Part shown: in pieces, positions 27,368 through 36,234 of the stretch
Layout: every line of letters begins with the position of its first letter
Numbering within the stretch: position 1 is the stretch's first letter
Assembly (NCBI GenBank): GCA_013334965.1
Contig: JAAXWO010000011.1
Coordinates: 24,732-88,731 of the forward strand
Reading direction: 5' to 3'
From: Chlorobiaceae bacterium
Lineage (GTDB): Bacteria; Bacteroidota; Chlorobiia; Chlorobiales; Chlorobiaceae
DNA: 64,000 nt
The notes under the pieces: generated by a model
What the model was told of the DNA's origin: nothing
Databases searched by the model: none
What the model saw: only the letters and a program-made list of their open reading frames with translations
Program-made: the position numbers and the translations under genes

Positions 27368-27813
27368 ATCCGGCAGGCTGAACGTTGAGAAAGGATATCC
27401 CTGTACTGGAAGGATCGAAATGGAGAGCTTTAAGATCCGGAAAAAACAGCTCTGTTCATTCAGGTTTCAGGCTGTTGCAGCCCGGCGATGCGAAGAAGAC
27501 TCTTTCGATCCATTGGCCCTAAGTTTAAGGCTTTATGCCGAATCAATCAACATTTTTGTTGATTTGTCGCTTATTGTTCACGGAAAAGCGCAATCGATAA
27601 TAGCCAAACGCCATTCGGATCTTCAGGGTACCAGTAGTTACAGGAAACTGAATGGAAAAGATTGAGATCCGGAGAAGGCATCAACCTTTATCCATTAGCC
27701 GTCAACATGAGCAATGGTACAATAGATCCGGCAACCCGATCTTTGAACGACGGAAACCATCGATGATAATCCGGCTGCCGTCGAACAGGGAATCAGGTGG
27801 TGAAAAAGAGGCA
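27368..27813. other. Intergenic region upstream of NRMT copy 2
   Basis: 446 bp between the NRMT start (minus strand) and the 3' end of a decayed kinase gene. It may carry magnesium-responsive control. I do not recognise a known riboswitch and see no coding remnant. Confidence 0.4.
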
Positions 27814-29409
27814 TCAGACGTCAAGAATCTCCCGAATCTTCCTGGCAAACTGTGGTAGCGAATAGGGCTTTCGAATAAAGGAAATAGCCGGGGCATGGAG
27901 AACATCCTGCTCGCTGATGGTTGCGGGATAGTCGGTTATGATGAGGGCCCGGGCGCCGGGTCTTTTCAGACCCAGTTGAAGAGCCTGGTCGTTGCCGGTC
28001 ATTTCAGGATTGACAACGGCGACGACAAGGAGGTCAATCTGCATGTCTGCAGCTTCCATGGCGATAATGGTATCTTCCATTGGTGTCTGCTGGATGACGG
28101 TATATCCGCACCTCCCCAGAAAATCTGAGGTTACTTTTCCCACTGAACGGTCATCTTCAACGAGCAGAATGGTCTCTTTCCCACCACTCACTACTTCCGG
28201 GATCTCTTCTGGTACAGGATGGACATCATCAGCGACACAGGATGGCAGATAGACGTCAAATCCCGTACCCATGCCGATCTCACTCGACACAGTGATAAAA
28301 CCCCTGTTCTGCCTGACGATTCCGTAGTCGGTAGCAAGCCCTGATCAGCCACCCCCGGAAACTTTTTGTTTTAAAAATGGCTCGAAAATGTTTTCAAGGG
28401 TTACGCTGTCCATTCCACGCCCGTTGTCGCTGACAGAAAGTCTGACATAGACTCCGGCGGGCAGATCTGTGGGCCGCTCATTGGCCGATTTGAGCTCCTC
28501 CTGTGAAGACTGCATCTCTTCACGAACGGTACATATTTCATCACGTGCATGCTTGAGTTCAAGCTCGAGGATATCTGTCCGCTCCTTGCCACGATCTCCA
28601 TTCGCACCCTTCTCGCCGGTTTCAGTCATTTCCGACACGTCCAGATCACTGAACACAACAAGCACGAGATTCTGATGGATGCCCATCCGTCTCTCGATCC
28701 GCCGATAGATGGTGCTCCTTTTATAAAGGGAAAAATCCTGCCTCGTTCTGGAGAGAAGAATGAGCAGCATCTTTTCAAGCCCGCCAAGCGTTTTCTGATC
28801 CAATTGGACAGCGGGTTTCAAGCCCATGGGCTGGTGGGTGATATAGGCTGTAATCCTTGCCATCAGCTCTTCCGGAGAGGCTACAACATCGGCCAGCCCA
28901 GCGTCGATGGCGCTGCGTGGCATGCCGTCGAATGTTGCAGTTGAGGGATCCTGTACAAAAACCCCACCCCCCTTTTCCTTGATGGCCCTGAGACCCAGCG
29001 TACCATCGGAACCCATGCCGGACAGGATGATCCTGATACTGCGCTGCTCCATATCGTTCGCCATCGAGCGGAAAATGGTATCGACCGGAAGTCGCAAGCC
29101 GTGAGGTTCAGCAGGCTCAAGCAGATGCATTGCCCCGTTTGACATCGACAAGTCCTTGTTCGGCGGAATAACGAAGACATGGCCTGGATTGATTCTCATC
29201 CGGTCTGCAACCTGTACCACGGGCATTGGAGTCACTCGTTGCAGAAGCTCCACAAGGGAACCCTTGTGAACCGGGTCAAGATGCCGGATGATCACAAACG
29301 CCATGCCGCATTCGGCAGATGCGTGACGCAGAAAAATTTCGATGGCTTCAAGGCCACTGGCCGAGGCGCCTATTGCGATGACAGGAATACTCGTATCAGC
29401 AAGCCGCAA
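27814..29409 (-). pseudogene. Decayed CheB/CheR-histidine kinase-receiver fusion
   Basis: The remains of a large chemotaxis-like sensor kinase. Reading along the minus strand: a CheB methylesterase domain (PVIAIGASASGLEAIEIFL, LSGMGSDGTLGL), the start of a CheR domain (LYKRSTIYRRIERRMGI) that breaks off before its catalytic part, a coiled-coil typical of CheB/R-PAS proteins (EEMQSSQEELKSANE), then directly the end of a HATPase domain (VRLSVSDNGRGMD). After VSGGG comes an in-frame TGA at 28345-28347. The same frame resumes as SGLATDYGIVRQNRGF, the usual end of a HATPase, and continues into a receiver domain (ETILLVEDDRSVGK). Two or more in-frame deletions plus a nonsense codon make function very unlikely. 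Confidence 0.85.
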
Positions 29410-29603
29410 AACTTCGCTTTTCGACTGATCTGCTTTTTCAGTAAGTATGGACTTTTTTTTTCATGCTCTTCTTACTGCAGTCGAAACGCCGAAAACCGAT
29501 TGGTTAAATAATTTTCACAAATTTTAACGCAATATTCCGGGGTAACAGCACCCATAGTTTTTTAAGACTACCGGTAGCTCAATTTGTAAATACCGCCCCA
29601 ATT

Positions 29604-29619
29604 ATCGTATATTTGCGAT
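29604..29619. promoter_or_regulatory. ArsR operator 1 (overlaps arsR start)
   Basis: Imperfect palindrome ATCGTATATTTGCGAT ending within the arsR start codon. A near-identical site lies at 30017-30032. This is the expected position for ArsR autorepression; binding is inferred. Confidence 0.65.
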
Positions 29620-29965
29620 GAACAATAAAGATATCGACATGCAACGATCACTATCGGCGATAGAGTACAGCGAAAAAGAGACCTCCCTGGCAATAATCGC
29701 CAAGGCGCTCAGCCATCCGGTGAGGGTCAAAATCCTCAATCTGCTTGCCGGAGAAGCCTGCTGTTTCACGGGAGAACTGACAGAGATCATCCCCATGGCG
29801 CAGTCGACGATCTCGCAACACCTGAAAGCGTTGCTTGAATCGGGTCTCATTCAGGGAGAGATCAACCCCCCGAAAGTGAAATACTGCATCCATCGGGAAA
29901 ACTGGAAACACGCCCAGGCGTTGTTCGGTGATTTTTTTTGTTCAGGAAAGCGTCAGCGACTGTAA
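29618..29965 (+). CDS. ArsR-family winged-helix repressor
   Basis: 115-aa DNA-binding repressor. Core motifs are KALSHPVRVKILNLLAGEACCFTGEL and the recognition helix AQSTISQHLKALLESGLI. The cysteine pair in EACCFTGEL sits where ArsR proteins carry the ELCVCDL metal/arsenite site, suggesting thiophilic-metalloid or redox sensing. It heads a cluster with a thioredoxin-like protein, a rhodanese and a permease. Two matching palindromes, one over its own start and one before the next gene, suggest that it controls both transcripts. Confidence 0.9.
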   Translation: MNNKDIDMQRSLSAIEYSEKETSLAIIAKALSHPVRVKILNLLAGEACCFTGELTEIIPMAQSTISQHLKALLESGLIQGEINPPKVKYCIHRENWKHAQALFGDFFCSGKRQRL

Positions 29966-30016
29966 GTGCTGACAAGACAATCGTAAAAAATACCTGAACA
30001 TAAAACGCATCCATGT

Positions 30017-30032
30017 ATCGTTCATTTGCGAT
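30017..30032. promoter_or_regulatory. ArsR operator 2 (before thioredoxin-like gene)
   Basis: Palindrome ATCGTTCATTTGCGAT, identical to the arsR site in 14 of 16 positions, 27 bp before the thioredoxin-like gene. It implies separate ArsR control of the thioredoxin-rhodanese-permease unit. Confidence 0.65.
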
Positions 30033-30058
30033 AAACAAATAAAAAGAGCACAAGAACA

Positions 30059-30295
30059 ATGAAACAGGTGAAAATTCTCGGTTCCGGGTGTGCGAAGTGC
30101 AACCAGCTTGCCGAGGCAGTCAAAACAGTCATTACGGCTGAAAACATCGAGGCATCGCTCGAAAAGGTCACCGACATCCAGGGCATCATGGCCTATAACC
30201 TCCTTTCACTCCCTGCGCTCGTGATCGACGAAGTGGTCGTCTGCAAAGGGAGAGTTCCAGACAATTCCGAGCTGAAAGATCTTTTAACCAGATAA
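30059..30295 (+). CDS. Small thioredoxin-like redox-active disulfide protein
   Basis: 78-aa protein with the active-site pair in [10 protein letters not shown] and the cis-proline loop SLPALVIDE, matching the TM0996/MTH895 glutaredoxin-like family. It is a cytoplasmic dithiol carrier. Such proteins are often encoded with ArsR repressors and ArsP-type permeases, where they may reduce a metalloid or deliver electrons to a partner. It lies 9 bp before the rhodanese gene. Confidence 0.88.
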   Translation: MKQVKILGSGCAKCNQLAEAVKTVITAENIEASLEKVTDIQGIMAYNLLSLPALVIDEVVVCKGRVPDNSELKDLLTR

Positions 30296-30304
30296 ATCAT
30301 AACC

Positions 30305-30703
30305 ATGAACAACTTCAAAGAGATCGACTCAACCAGGGCCTTTGAACTGATCCGCAACGGGGCGTTGCTGGTCGATGTCCGCGAACCGGATGAAGTCGCC
30401 GAAGCATCCTTCGACGTTGAGGGCGTGATGCTGGTGCCATTCAGCACAGTCGAGGCCCGCTTCAGCGAAATTCCTGTCGACCGGGATGTGATCATCGGAT
30501 GCAAAGTGGGAGAACGCAGCCAGATGGTAACCTTTTTTCTCATGAACCACGGTTATGAGAAAGCAGTCAACATGCAGGACGGCATAGTCGGCTGGGTCGA
30601 GAACGGTCTGCCCATTAAAGGTGAACTGAAGAGCAAAACATGCGGCTGCTGTTGCGGCGGTTCGGCAGGACACTCTGAAAAAAGCGGCGGAAGCTGCTGC
30701 TGA
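30305..30703 (+). CDS. Rhodanese-like protein with Cys-rich tail
   Basis: 132 aa. A single rhodanese domain (LLVDVREPDEVAEASF ... GIVGWVENGLP) has the catalytic loop CKVGERS, whose Cys would carry a persulfide. The last 20 residues form a Gly/Cys tail with six cysteines (CGCCCGG ... GGSCC), which may bind a metal or metalloid. It sits between the thioredoxin-like gene and the permease under likely ArsR control, so it may handle sulfane sulfur or bind the toxic ion before export. Confidence 0.86.
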   Translation: MNNFKEIDSTRAFELIRNGALLVDVREPDEVAEASFDVEGVMLVPFSTVEARFSEIPVDRDVIIGCKVGERSQMVTFFLMNHGYEKAVNMQDGIVGWVENGLPIKGELKSKTCGCCCGGSAGHSEKSGGSCC

Positions 30704-30897
30704 CTTCAGCGACTGTCGGCAGGATTGCCGCTCTTTATTTCCCAGATCCACGTATACGGGTAAAAACAGCAGGGGTACAACAACCTTTTGGGGCGGGTCT
30801 CCGTGTCCGCCCTCTTCTGGATTCCCCGAACAGCAAACTTGCGGACGGGAACGCAAACCGCTGACAGAACGGCCAGTAACCATATCTCATTACAGCC

Positions 30898-31950
30898 ATG
30901 GCGACCAATGAACAAACATCAGCTTCGGCAAAGAACATGAAAGCAAGCGCCGCGCTGTTTGCTGCGGCGGTGCTCTGGCTGCTGCTCTACATCAATCTCG
31001 AACTGATCGCCGACCTGCTGATCGGGGTATCGGGGCAAAGTCGAGCCACCCGCTCAGGCGAAGCGCTGCACTTCTTCATCTATGAGGTGCCGAAGGTGCT
31101 GATGCTGCTGAACGGGGTCGTGTTCGTCATGGGAGTCGTCCACACCTTCGTCTCCCCTGAATGGACGCGAGCCATGCTTTCGGGCAGGCGCATCGGAGCC
31201 GGAAACATGCTTGCAGCCGGACTCGGCATCGTGACGCCCTTCTGCTCCTGTTCTGCCATACCGCTCTTCATCGGGTTCCTGCAGGCAGGCGTGCCGCTCG
31301 GCGTCACCTTCTCGTTTCTCATTTCAGCGCCGATGATCAACGAAGTCGCCCTCGCGCTGCTGTTCGGCATGTTCGGCTGGAACGTCGCGCTGCTCTACAT
31401 GATAATGGGATTGCTTGTCGCCATCATAGCCGGCATGGTGATCGGAAAGCTCGGTATGGAGCGCTACCTGGAAGAGTGGGTTCGACAACTCCAGAACAGC
31501 GCCGTTTCAACCGAATTTGAAGGCGAAGCGATAAGCTGGTCGCAACGGCTTCAGGAGGGAGTCAAGCATGTGCGGGAGATCGTAGGAAAAGTCTGGCTCT
31601 ACATCGTGCTCGGCGTAGGCCTGGGGGCAGGGATTCACGGCTATGTGCCGGAGAACTTCATGGCATCGCTGATGGGAAGGGATGCATGGTGGTCGGTTCC
31701 CGCCGCAGTTCTCATCGGCGTACCCATGTACTCCAACGCCGCAGGCATACTTCCCGTCGTGCAGGCCCTGCTCGGCAAAGGGGCGGCGTTGGGCACCGTA
31801 CTGGCCTTCATGATGAGCGTGATCGCGCTGTCGGCTCCAGAGATGATCATTCTGCGCAAGGTGCTCAAACCGCAACTTATCGCCCTGTTTGCCGGGGTCG
31901 TCGCCATCGGCATCATGCTGGTGGGGTTCGTATTCAACGCCGTGTTCTGA
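30898..31950 (+). CDS. ArsP/DUF318-family permease
   Basis: 350-aa inner-membrane exporter with about nine helices. The signature GIVTPFCSCSAIPLFIGF carries the Cys pair shared by ArsP (methylarsenite efflux) and SO_0444-type permeases. A second conserved block is GVPMYSNAAGILPVVQALL. It lies 194 bp after the rhodanese gene in an ArsR-headed cluster. Organoarsenical or metal export is the likely role; the exact substrate cannot be read from sequence. Just downstream are broken arsC and acr3 pieces, so the cluster once was longer. Confidence 0.85.
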   Translation: MATNEQTSASAKNMKASAALFAAAVLWLLLYINLELIADLLIGVSGQSRATRSGEALHFFIYEVPKVLMLLNGVVFVMGVVHTFVSPEWTRAMLSGRRIGAGNMLAAGLGIVTPFCSCSAIPLFIGFLQAGVPLGVTFSFLISAPMINEVALALLFGMFGWNVALLYMIMGLLVAIIAGMVIGKLGMERYLEEWVRQLQNSAVSTEFEGEAISWSQRLQEGVKHVREIVGKVWLYIVLGVGLGAGIHGYVPENFMASLMGRDAWWSVPAAVLIGVPMYSNAAGILPVVQALLGKGAALGTVLAFMMSVIALSAPEMIILRKVLKPQLIALFAGVVAIGIMLVGFVFNAVF

Positions 31951-31981
31951 TTTTTGTCATTCAACAACATTTTGTGACATA

Positions 31982-32089
31982 ATGAATCAGTCTGTCCTCA
32001 TTCTCTGTACCGGGAACTTCTGCCGCAGCCAGATGGAAGGGTCTCTCCAATCGTTCGACCCAGATCTCAAAGTCTTCTCGCTGGCATAA
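31982..32089 (+). pseudogene. Truncated arsenate reductase (ArsC, LMW-phosphatase type)
   Basis: 36 residues remain, including the phosphatase P-loop VLILCTGNFCRSQM and the following SFDPDLKVFS, a typical LMW-PTP-type ArsC start. The frame stops immediately after and the rest of the enzyme (about 100 residues) is missing. In the usual P-loop CxGNSCRS, the Ser after Asn is Phe here. It is a non-functional remnant directly after the permease gene. Confidence 0.8.
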
Positions 32090-32149
32090 GGCATTCATCC
32101 TCGGTGTACCCGAACGCCATCCTTGTCATGGGGTAACCGGAATTGGCAT

Positions 32150-32545
32150 GACATACCTTCATACCTCCTATCAGCAGGCTCACGCTCATCGCTATGCCTT
32201 TTACCATTATGAAGATGATCTCGCTCAAAGGTGAGCATATCCAGGATTCCGATGGTTGTGGTGCGCGTCGCCATTCCGTTACCCTTCTACTTCGTGCTCA
32301 TGTCCTTCATTTCGTTCATCATCGGCCGCGAGACAGGAGCCAACTACCCCGGAAGAGCAACGATCACCTTCACGGTGCCGCAGCCAACAGCTTCGAGCTT
32401 GCAATCGCTTTGGGGCGTTGCTGTCTTCGACATCATCTCCGATGAGGCCTTCGCGGCGGTCATCGGCCCCTGGTCGAAGTGCCCGCGCTCATCTTCCTGA
32501 TGAACGTTTCGCTATGGTTCAGGAATAAATGGCTCAGCGACAACC
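32150..32545 (+). pseudogene. Frameshifted C-terminal remnant of arsenite exporter Acr3
   Basis: Pieces of the C-terminal third of an Acr3 permease appear in shifting frames: MISLKGEHI, then VVVRVAIPLPFYFVLMSFIS with GANYPGRATITFT, then NSFELAIALG, then DEAFAAVIGP, then VPALIFLMNVSLWFRNKW. Together they follow the Acr3 order. At least two frameshifts and the missing N-terminal two thirds mean it is dead. One deletion from within arsC into acr3 would explain both remnants. Confidence 0.8.
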
Positions 32546-32647
32546 AGGTCCCTTTATCGGAAGTAAATGGACTCTCTTGGCCATCGATGGAGGAGGAGTT
32601 CATGATCTTTTCTCTTGCAGGAGATCGGATATGGGAGGGAACCCATC

Positions 32648-32684
32648 AGCCAGCCGGACTGATTCGCTTGCAATCCGGCTGGCT
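32648..32684. terminator. Hairpin beyond the Cache gene
   Basis: Perfect 11-bp inverted repeat AGCCAGCCGGA / TCCGGCTGGCT with a 15-nt loop, between the acr3 remnant and the convergent Cache-domain gene. There is no T-tract, so it is a probable transcript-end hairpin rather than a textbook terminator. Confidence 0.45.
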
Positions 32685-32708
32685 GTCTGACGGGAATTCA
32701 GGTGCAAC

Positions 32709-33215
32709 TCATTGCTTGACCGCTGCCGGGCCATAGGTTCCGGATCCGATGAACCAGCCGTTGTCTATCTTCTCGACATACCCCAGTTTCGGCTCCTGGC
32801 GCGCAGCATGTTCCGGGTTCGGCCATGTGTAATAGAGCCATCCGCGTCCCTCATTGGCAAGGCGAACAAGCTCCTTGATCACCTCTACGCCGTTGGGATC
32901 TTTCATTCCCATAAGGTTTTTCCCGATCAGCGACTGATCACCGCCATGAGCGATGACGTTGCCTGAAAAATCATAGGCGAAGATGTAAAGGCCGCCCTGC
33001 TGGAACATTCCATCCTTGGCGGAAAACACCTTCAACGATTCGTCCTTGCTGTGGCTCCGGGCATACTCGGCCGCCTTTTCAACAAATGCCTTCACATCCC
33101 CTGTCGTCCACTCCCCACTGGATTCAGCCCTGACCTCTGCCGCTCCAACAGAAATGAGCATGGCCAGGATCAACAACACTGCCGAAAAAAACCGGCTTAC
33201 GACACGCTTCCTCAT
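32709..33215 (-). CDS. Secreted single-Cache-domain protein
   Basis: 168-aa exported protein: a signal peptide (residues 1-30, ending AEVRA) and one small-molecule-binding Cache domain, with KAFVEKAAEYAR, GLYIFAYDFSGNVIAHGGDQ, LIGKNLMGMKDPNG, GWLYYTWPNP and LGYVEKIDNGWFIGSGTY. There is no membrane anchor beyond the signal, kinase or methyl-accepting part, so it is a stand-alone periplasmic binding domain. The frame extends to 33320, but GGAGGGGG lies right before the ATG at 33215. Ligand unknown; such domains often bind carboxylates or amines. Confidence 0.88.
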   Translation of the reverse strand: MRKRVVSRFFSAVLLILAMLISVGAAEVRAESSGEWTTGDVKAFVEKAAEYARSHSKDESLKVFSAKDGMFQQGGLYIFAYDFSGNVIAHGGDQSLIGKNLMGMKDPNGVEVIKELVRLANEGRGWLYYTWPNPEHAARQEPKLGYVEKIDNGWFIGSGTYGPAAVKQ

Positions 33216-33363
33216 CTTCCCCCTCCGGATATGATTGTTAATGAATACACAATAGCCAGGGATAAACCTGACGCCCACAAAATATCTTTCGGGAAAGTGC
33301 GGATCACACCTGCCCATCAATACTTGTATTAATCGTATAACTTGTCACAGAAAAAAACATTGT

Positions 33364-33717
33364 TCAATCCGGTATGGCCTTGCGCAGCTCCGTGGCGTCG
33401 AAAACAAGCCGGATTTCAGAGATCCGGTTATTCGATACCGTAAAAAATTCCGCAGTCCGGATTACCCCCGCAGGAGTGACGGTATCGCAATCGTAGAGCA
33501 AGACCCCCCCGTTGTCATCGAAAAAGCTCCGTAACATCGCGACGCCACGCAATATATCCTTGAACGAGGTCAGAACTGCGATGAAATCATCCGCATTCCT
33601 AAAGGTGCTGACGCTCCCCCTGAAATCGAGATCATCGGCAAGCAGGCTTCGTGCCGTTGCAAAATCTCCGTTCGTCCAGGCATGGTGATACGATTCGATC
33701 AGCGCTCTGGTATCCAT
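33364..33717 (-). CDS. SnoaL-like (NTF2-fold) protein
   Basis: 117-aa soluble protein with the cone-shaped NTF2/SnoaL fold: an N-terminal helix pair (IESYHHAWTNGDFATARSLLADDLDFRG), a middle helix and C-terminal strands (AEFFTVSNNRISEIRLVFD). Family members are small enzymes or binding proteins of varied function, and nothing in the context narrows this one. Confidence 0.75.
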   Translation of the reverse strand: MDTRALIESYHHAWTNGDFATARSLLADDLDFRGSVSTFRNADDFIAVLTSFKDILRGVAMLRSFFDDNGGVLLYDCDTVTPAGVIRTAEFFTVSNNRISEIRLVFDATELRKAIPD

Positions 33718-33887
33718 GTTCGCCTTCCTTTTGAGTTAAAGAACAAAACGTTTTTTTGGGTGACCCTTGTCATGACTCCGCTACAATAGCGACGAATCCT
33801 GAAGTGAAATATATATATTTTTCTGTTTGACAGGGATGATCAGGCAAGGATGAAACGGAACGAAACTCAAGCAGGAAAGGCAATGCG

Positions 33888-34376
33888 ATGGGAACAATAG
33901 AGGATTACAAAAACAGGTCTCTCCTCTGCGGCATCAGGAAAGCGCTGGACATTCTTGACATCGCAAATGATCTGCCAATCCAAGACGATCGCCTGGAGCG
34001 CGTCATGGAAAAGATTCGCGCCTTCGAGCCCATATGCATCGCAATAGCTGAAGCATCGGAACTCATTCGCAGTTCAAGGAGCGTCGCGCTCGGTGAACGG
34101 GTATGCCGGGAGCTTCATCCGGATTCGGAAGCGACCCAATCCGTATTTCTCGACGAACTCGCAGAAGCGATGATCCGGTCAGGTCATGCAAGGCCTGCTA
34201 CAGTCGATGAATCGGTGCTTGCCCTGCAGCAGCACTCCGGACACCCGCTCATCATCTCGAAGGTTTCCGGTCGATATCAGGAGATCTGCGCTTCCCATCT
34301 GCCGACCTGCGTCTTCTGGAAAGCTGAAAAACAGGGCCTGCACTGCCTGAAACGCCGACATGGCACAAAAGCGTGA
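33888..34376 (+). CDS. Hypothetical 162-aa soluble protein
   Basis: I do not recognise the family. The protein is mainly helical in character, with no signal peptide or membrane segment. Two cysteines in ICASHLPTCVFW and another in LHCLKRRH cluster near the C terminus and could bind a metal, but there is no known motif. AGGAAAGG lies 10 bases before the ATG. It stands alone between the SnoaL-like gene and a convergent autotransporter gene. Confidence 0.55.
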   Translation: MGTIEDYKNRSLLCGIRKALDILDIANDLPIQDDRLERVMEKIRAFEPICIAIAEASELIRSSRSVALGERVCRELHPDSEATQSVFLDELAEAMIRSGHARPATVDESVLALQQHSGHPLIISKVSGRYQEICASHLPTCVFWKAEKQGLHCLKRRHGTKA

Positions 34377-34429
34377 ATACCGAAACAACAGGTTACCCTC
34401 CTCACCAAAGACACGCCGAAAATTCATCA

Positions 34430-36103
34430 TCACAATCCAAGGCTCACGCCAAGGGCAATCCCTCCGACGCCATCATCCTCCCCCATGCCTGAGTAACAAA
34501 GATCAAGCCGCAGGTTGTTATCAAAAGCCAGCTCAACGCCGGCAGAACCTTCGATTGCATGCCTGCGCCGATCCGGGAGCGTTGTGACAAAGGAATCGCT
34601 CCAACCGTTGAGCGAGGCCGACACCCTCCTGCTGTCCAGACGGCTCTCATAGATCCATCCGACCGACATGTAGGGCGTAAGCGTCCGGTGACCGCCAAGC
34701 TTTATGGACCTGTCGAGGTGCAGTTCTGCATGACAAAGCAACGTACGGCTTTGGGCCGAAGCAACCGCAAGGTTCAAGCTGCCTGCACCGGTTTCCGTGA
34801 AACTGCCTCTCGACTGGTAGAGATAACCCACACCTGCAGAGGGAAGGAGCTTCACCGGCCCCGCATTGGCGACCACACCTCCGCGGATGTCGACATTGGC
34901 ATCCCAGCCTCCGTAACTCCCATCGGCGACCCTCGATAGCGGAGAAAGCGGCGAGGCAGTCGGCCCGTGAGGCGAGCGCTGATAGAACGTAGTGACCGAA
35001 AGGTTACGTTTCGTGTCTCCCTGCGATGAACCTGCGCCCGCCTGCAGTTGGACAAACGCCTGGTCGATAGCCACCCTGGAATATGCGGAGAAACGATAAT
35101 AATCAACCCTCGCGCTTCCGCCGGACTCCTTCCAGTCGAGGCTCCCCTGCATCCAGCCGAAACTGACGCCTGAACGGACATTATCGGAGATTGTGGCATC
35201 GCCTCCGATAACTATCCCATACACCTCACCGTCAAATCCCTCAGACGGGTATCGCAGCAGGCCCTTTATGCCCTTGCCCCAGATGCCTGATCCTGCCTCA
35301 CGCAACATCGTGCGATCGATCCTGTCGTCAATCGCATGGCTCTGGAGGGAGACCGCACGACTCCCCAGCGTTGCGATGTTGTCGAATCGGGCAGGCGTGA
35401 TGCTGGCCAGCGCACTGTTGAACAGATAGCTGCCCGCAGGGTTACAGAGCACATCAAGGCTGTTCAAAACCGACTCCATATCTGAATAAGGCGCTGGCTG
35501 GTGCGCGACAAGATAGGCGCCGAGAGCGCGGTTGTTGTCGGTGCTCGCCAGGGCGGGATACCAGAGTACCGGCGCCATGATCGCCTGACCATTGAAAAAG
35601 GTCGTATAGGGCCCGCCGTTCGATTGGGACTGCTGCCCTCCTCCGCTGCCCCATCCGTCAATAGGGCCGGCGATACCCGTATACAATGATTCTCCGGGAT
35701 TGGTAACTCCCAGGGTCATCATGGTCGGGGGATTGGGAAGGGCGAAAAGGTCACGAACCTGTTCAGCCGTCAGTCCGCGAACGGTGCCCGCGCGCATGAC
35801 CCAGCCCCCCTCCTGATTTGAAGGATTGACCGAAGCCGTAGGGTTATAGAACCGCACAAAAAACTGCGGGACGGTCGTCGTGATGCTTGTAACCATCGTA
35901 CCGGTTTCCCACGGTCCTTTTCCCACACCGTATGATGCGTTCAGAACTGAAGGATCAACAAGGAACGGCGCATTTTCCGTCCCGAGAGGCTGGACAAGGC
36001 CCTGCCAGTCTGCAGCGACAAGGGGACGGAAAACCGCTGTAAGCTGGAGCGACAAGAAAAACAGTATATGTGCCAGCCGTTTCACCAATGAGGAGTGCGC
36101 CAT
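34430..36103 (-). CDS. Autotransporter beta-barrel outer-membrane protein
   Basis: 557 aa. A signal peptide (about residues 1-31, ending FRPLVAA) is followed by a short passenger of about 250 residues rich in Gly, Ser, Pro and Asn. A C-terminal barrel of about 280 residues then shows alternating aromatic/aliphatic strands (SGVSFGWMQGSLDW, YYRFSAYSRVAIDQAFVQLQAGAG, TLTPYMSVGWIYESRL) and ends in IALGVSLGL. The barrel is the type-V autotransporter class. The passenger has no motif I know, and the last residue is Leu rather than the common Phe/Trp. Confidence 0.8.
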   Translation of the reverse strand: MAHSSLVKRLAHILFFLSLQLTAVFRPLVAADWQGLVQPLGTENAPFLVDPSVLNASYGVGKGPWETGTMVTSITTTVPQFFVRFYNPTASVNPSNQEGGWVMRAGTVRGLTAEQVRDLFALPNPPTMMTLGVTNPGESLYTGIAGPIDGWGSGGGQQSQSNGGPYTTFFNGQAIMAPVLWYPALASTDNNRALGAYLVAHQPAPYSDMESVLNSLDVLCNPAGSYLFNSALASITPARFDNIATLGSRAVSLQSHAIDDRIDRTMLREAGSGIWGKGIKGLLRYPSEGFDGEVYGIVIGGDATISDNVRSGVSFGWMQGSLDWKESGGSARVDYYRFSAYSRVAIDQAFVQLQAGAGSSQGDTKRNLSVTTFYQRSPHGPTASPLSPLSRVADGSYGGWDANVDIRGGVVANAGPVKLLPSAGVGYLYQSRGSFTETGAGSLNLAVASAQSRTLLCHAELHLDRSIKLGGHRTLTPYMSVGWIYESRLDSRRVSASLNGWSDSFVTTLPDRRRHAIEGSAGVELAFDNNLRLDLCYSGMGEDDGVGGIALGVSLGL

Positions 36104-36234
36104 GTTCAGGAGATTGATATTCCATGAAACGTTGAAGTGCAGGTCACCGATTACCTACGTTAACCAATATTCAGTTCCCCTACCCTATCGGGCAGGGCGC
36201 ATGACGTCAAATGAAATTGCGCTCCAGGGCGACG

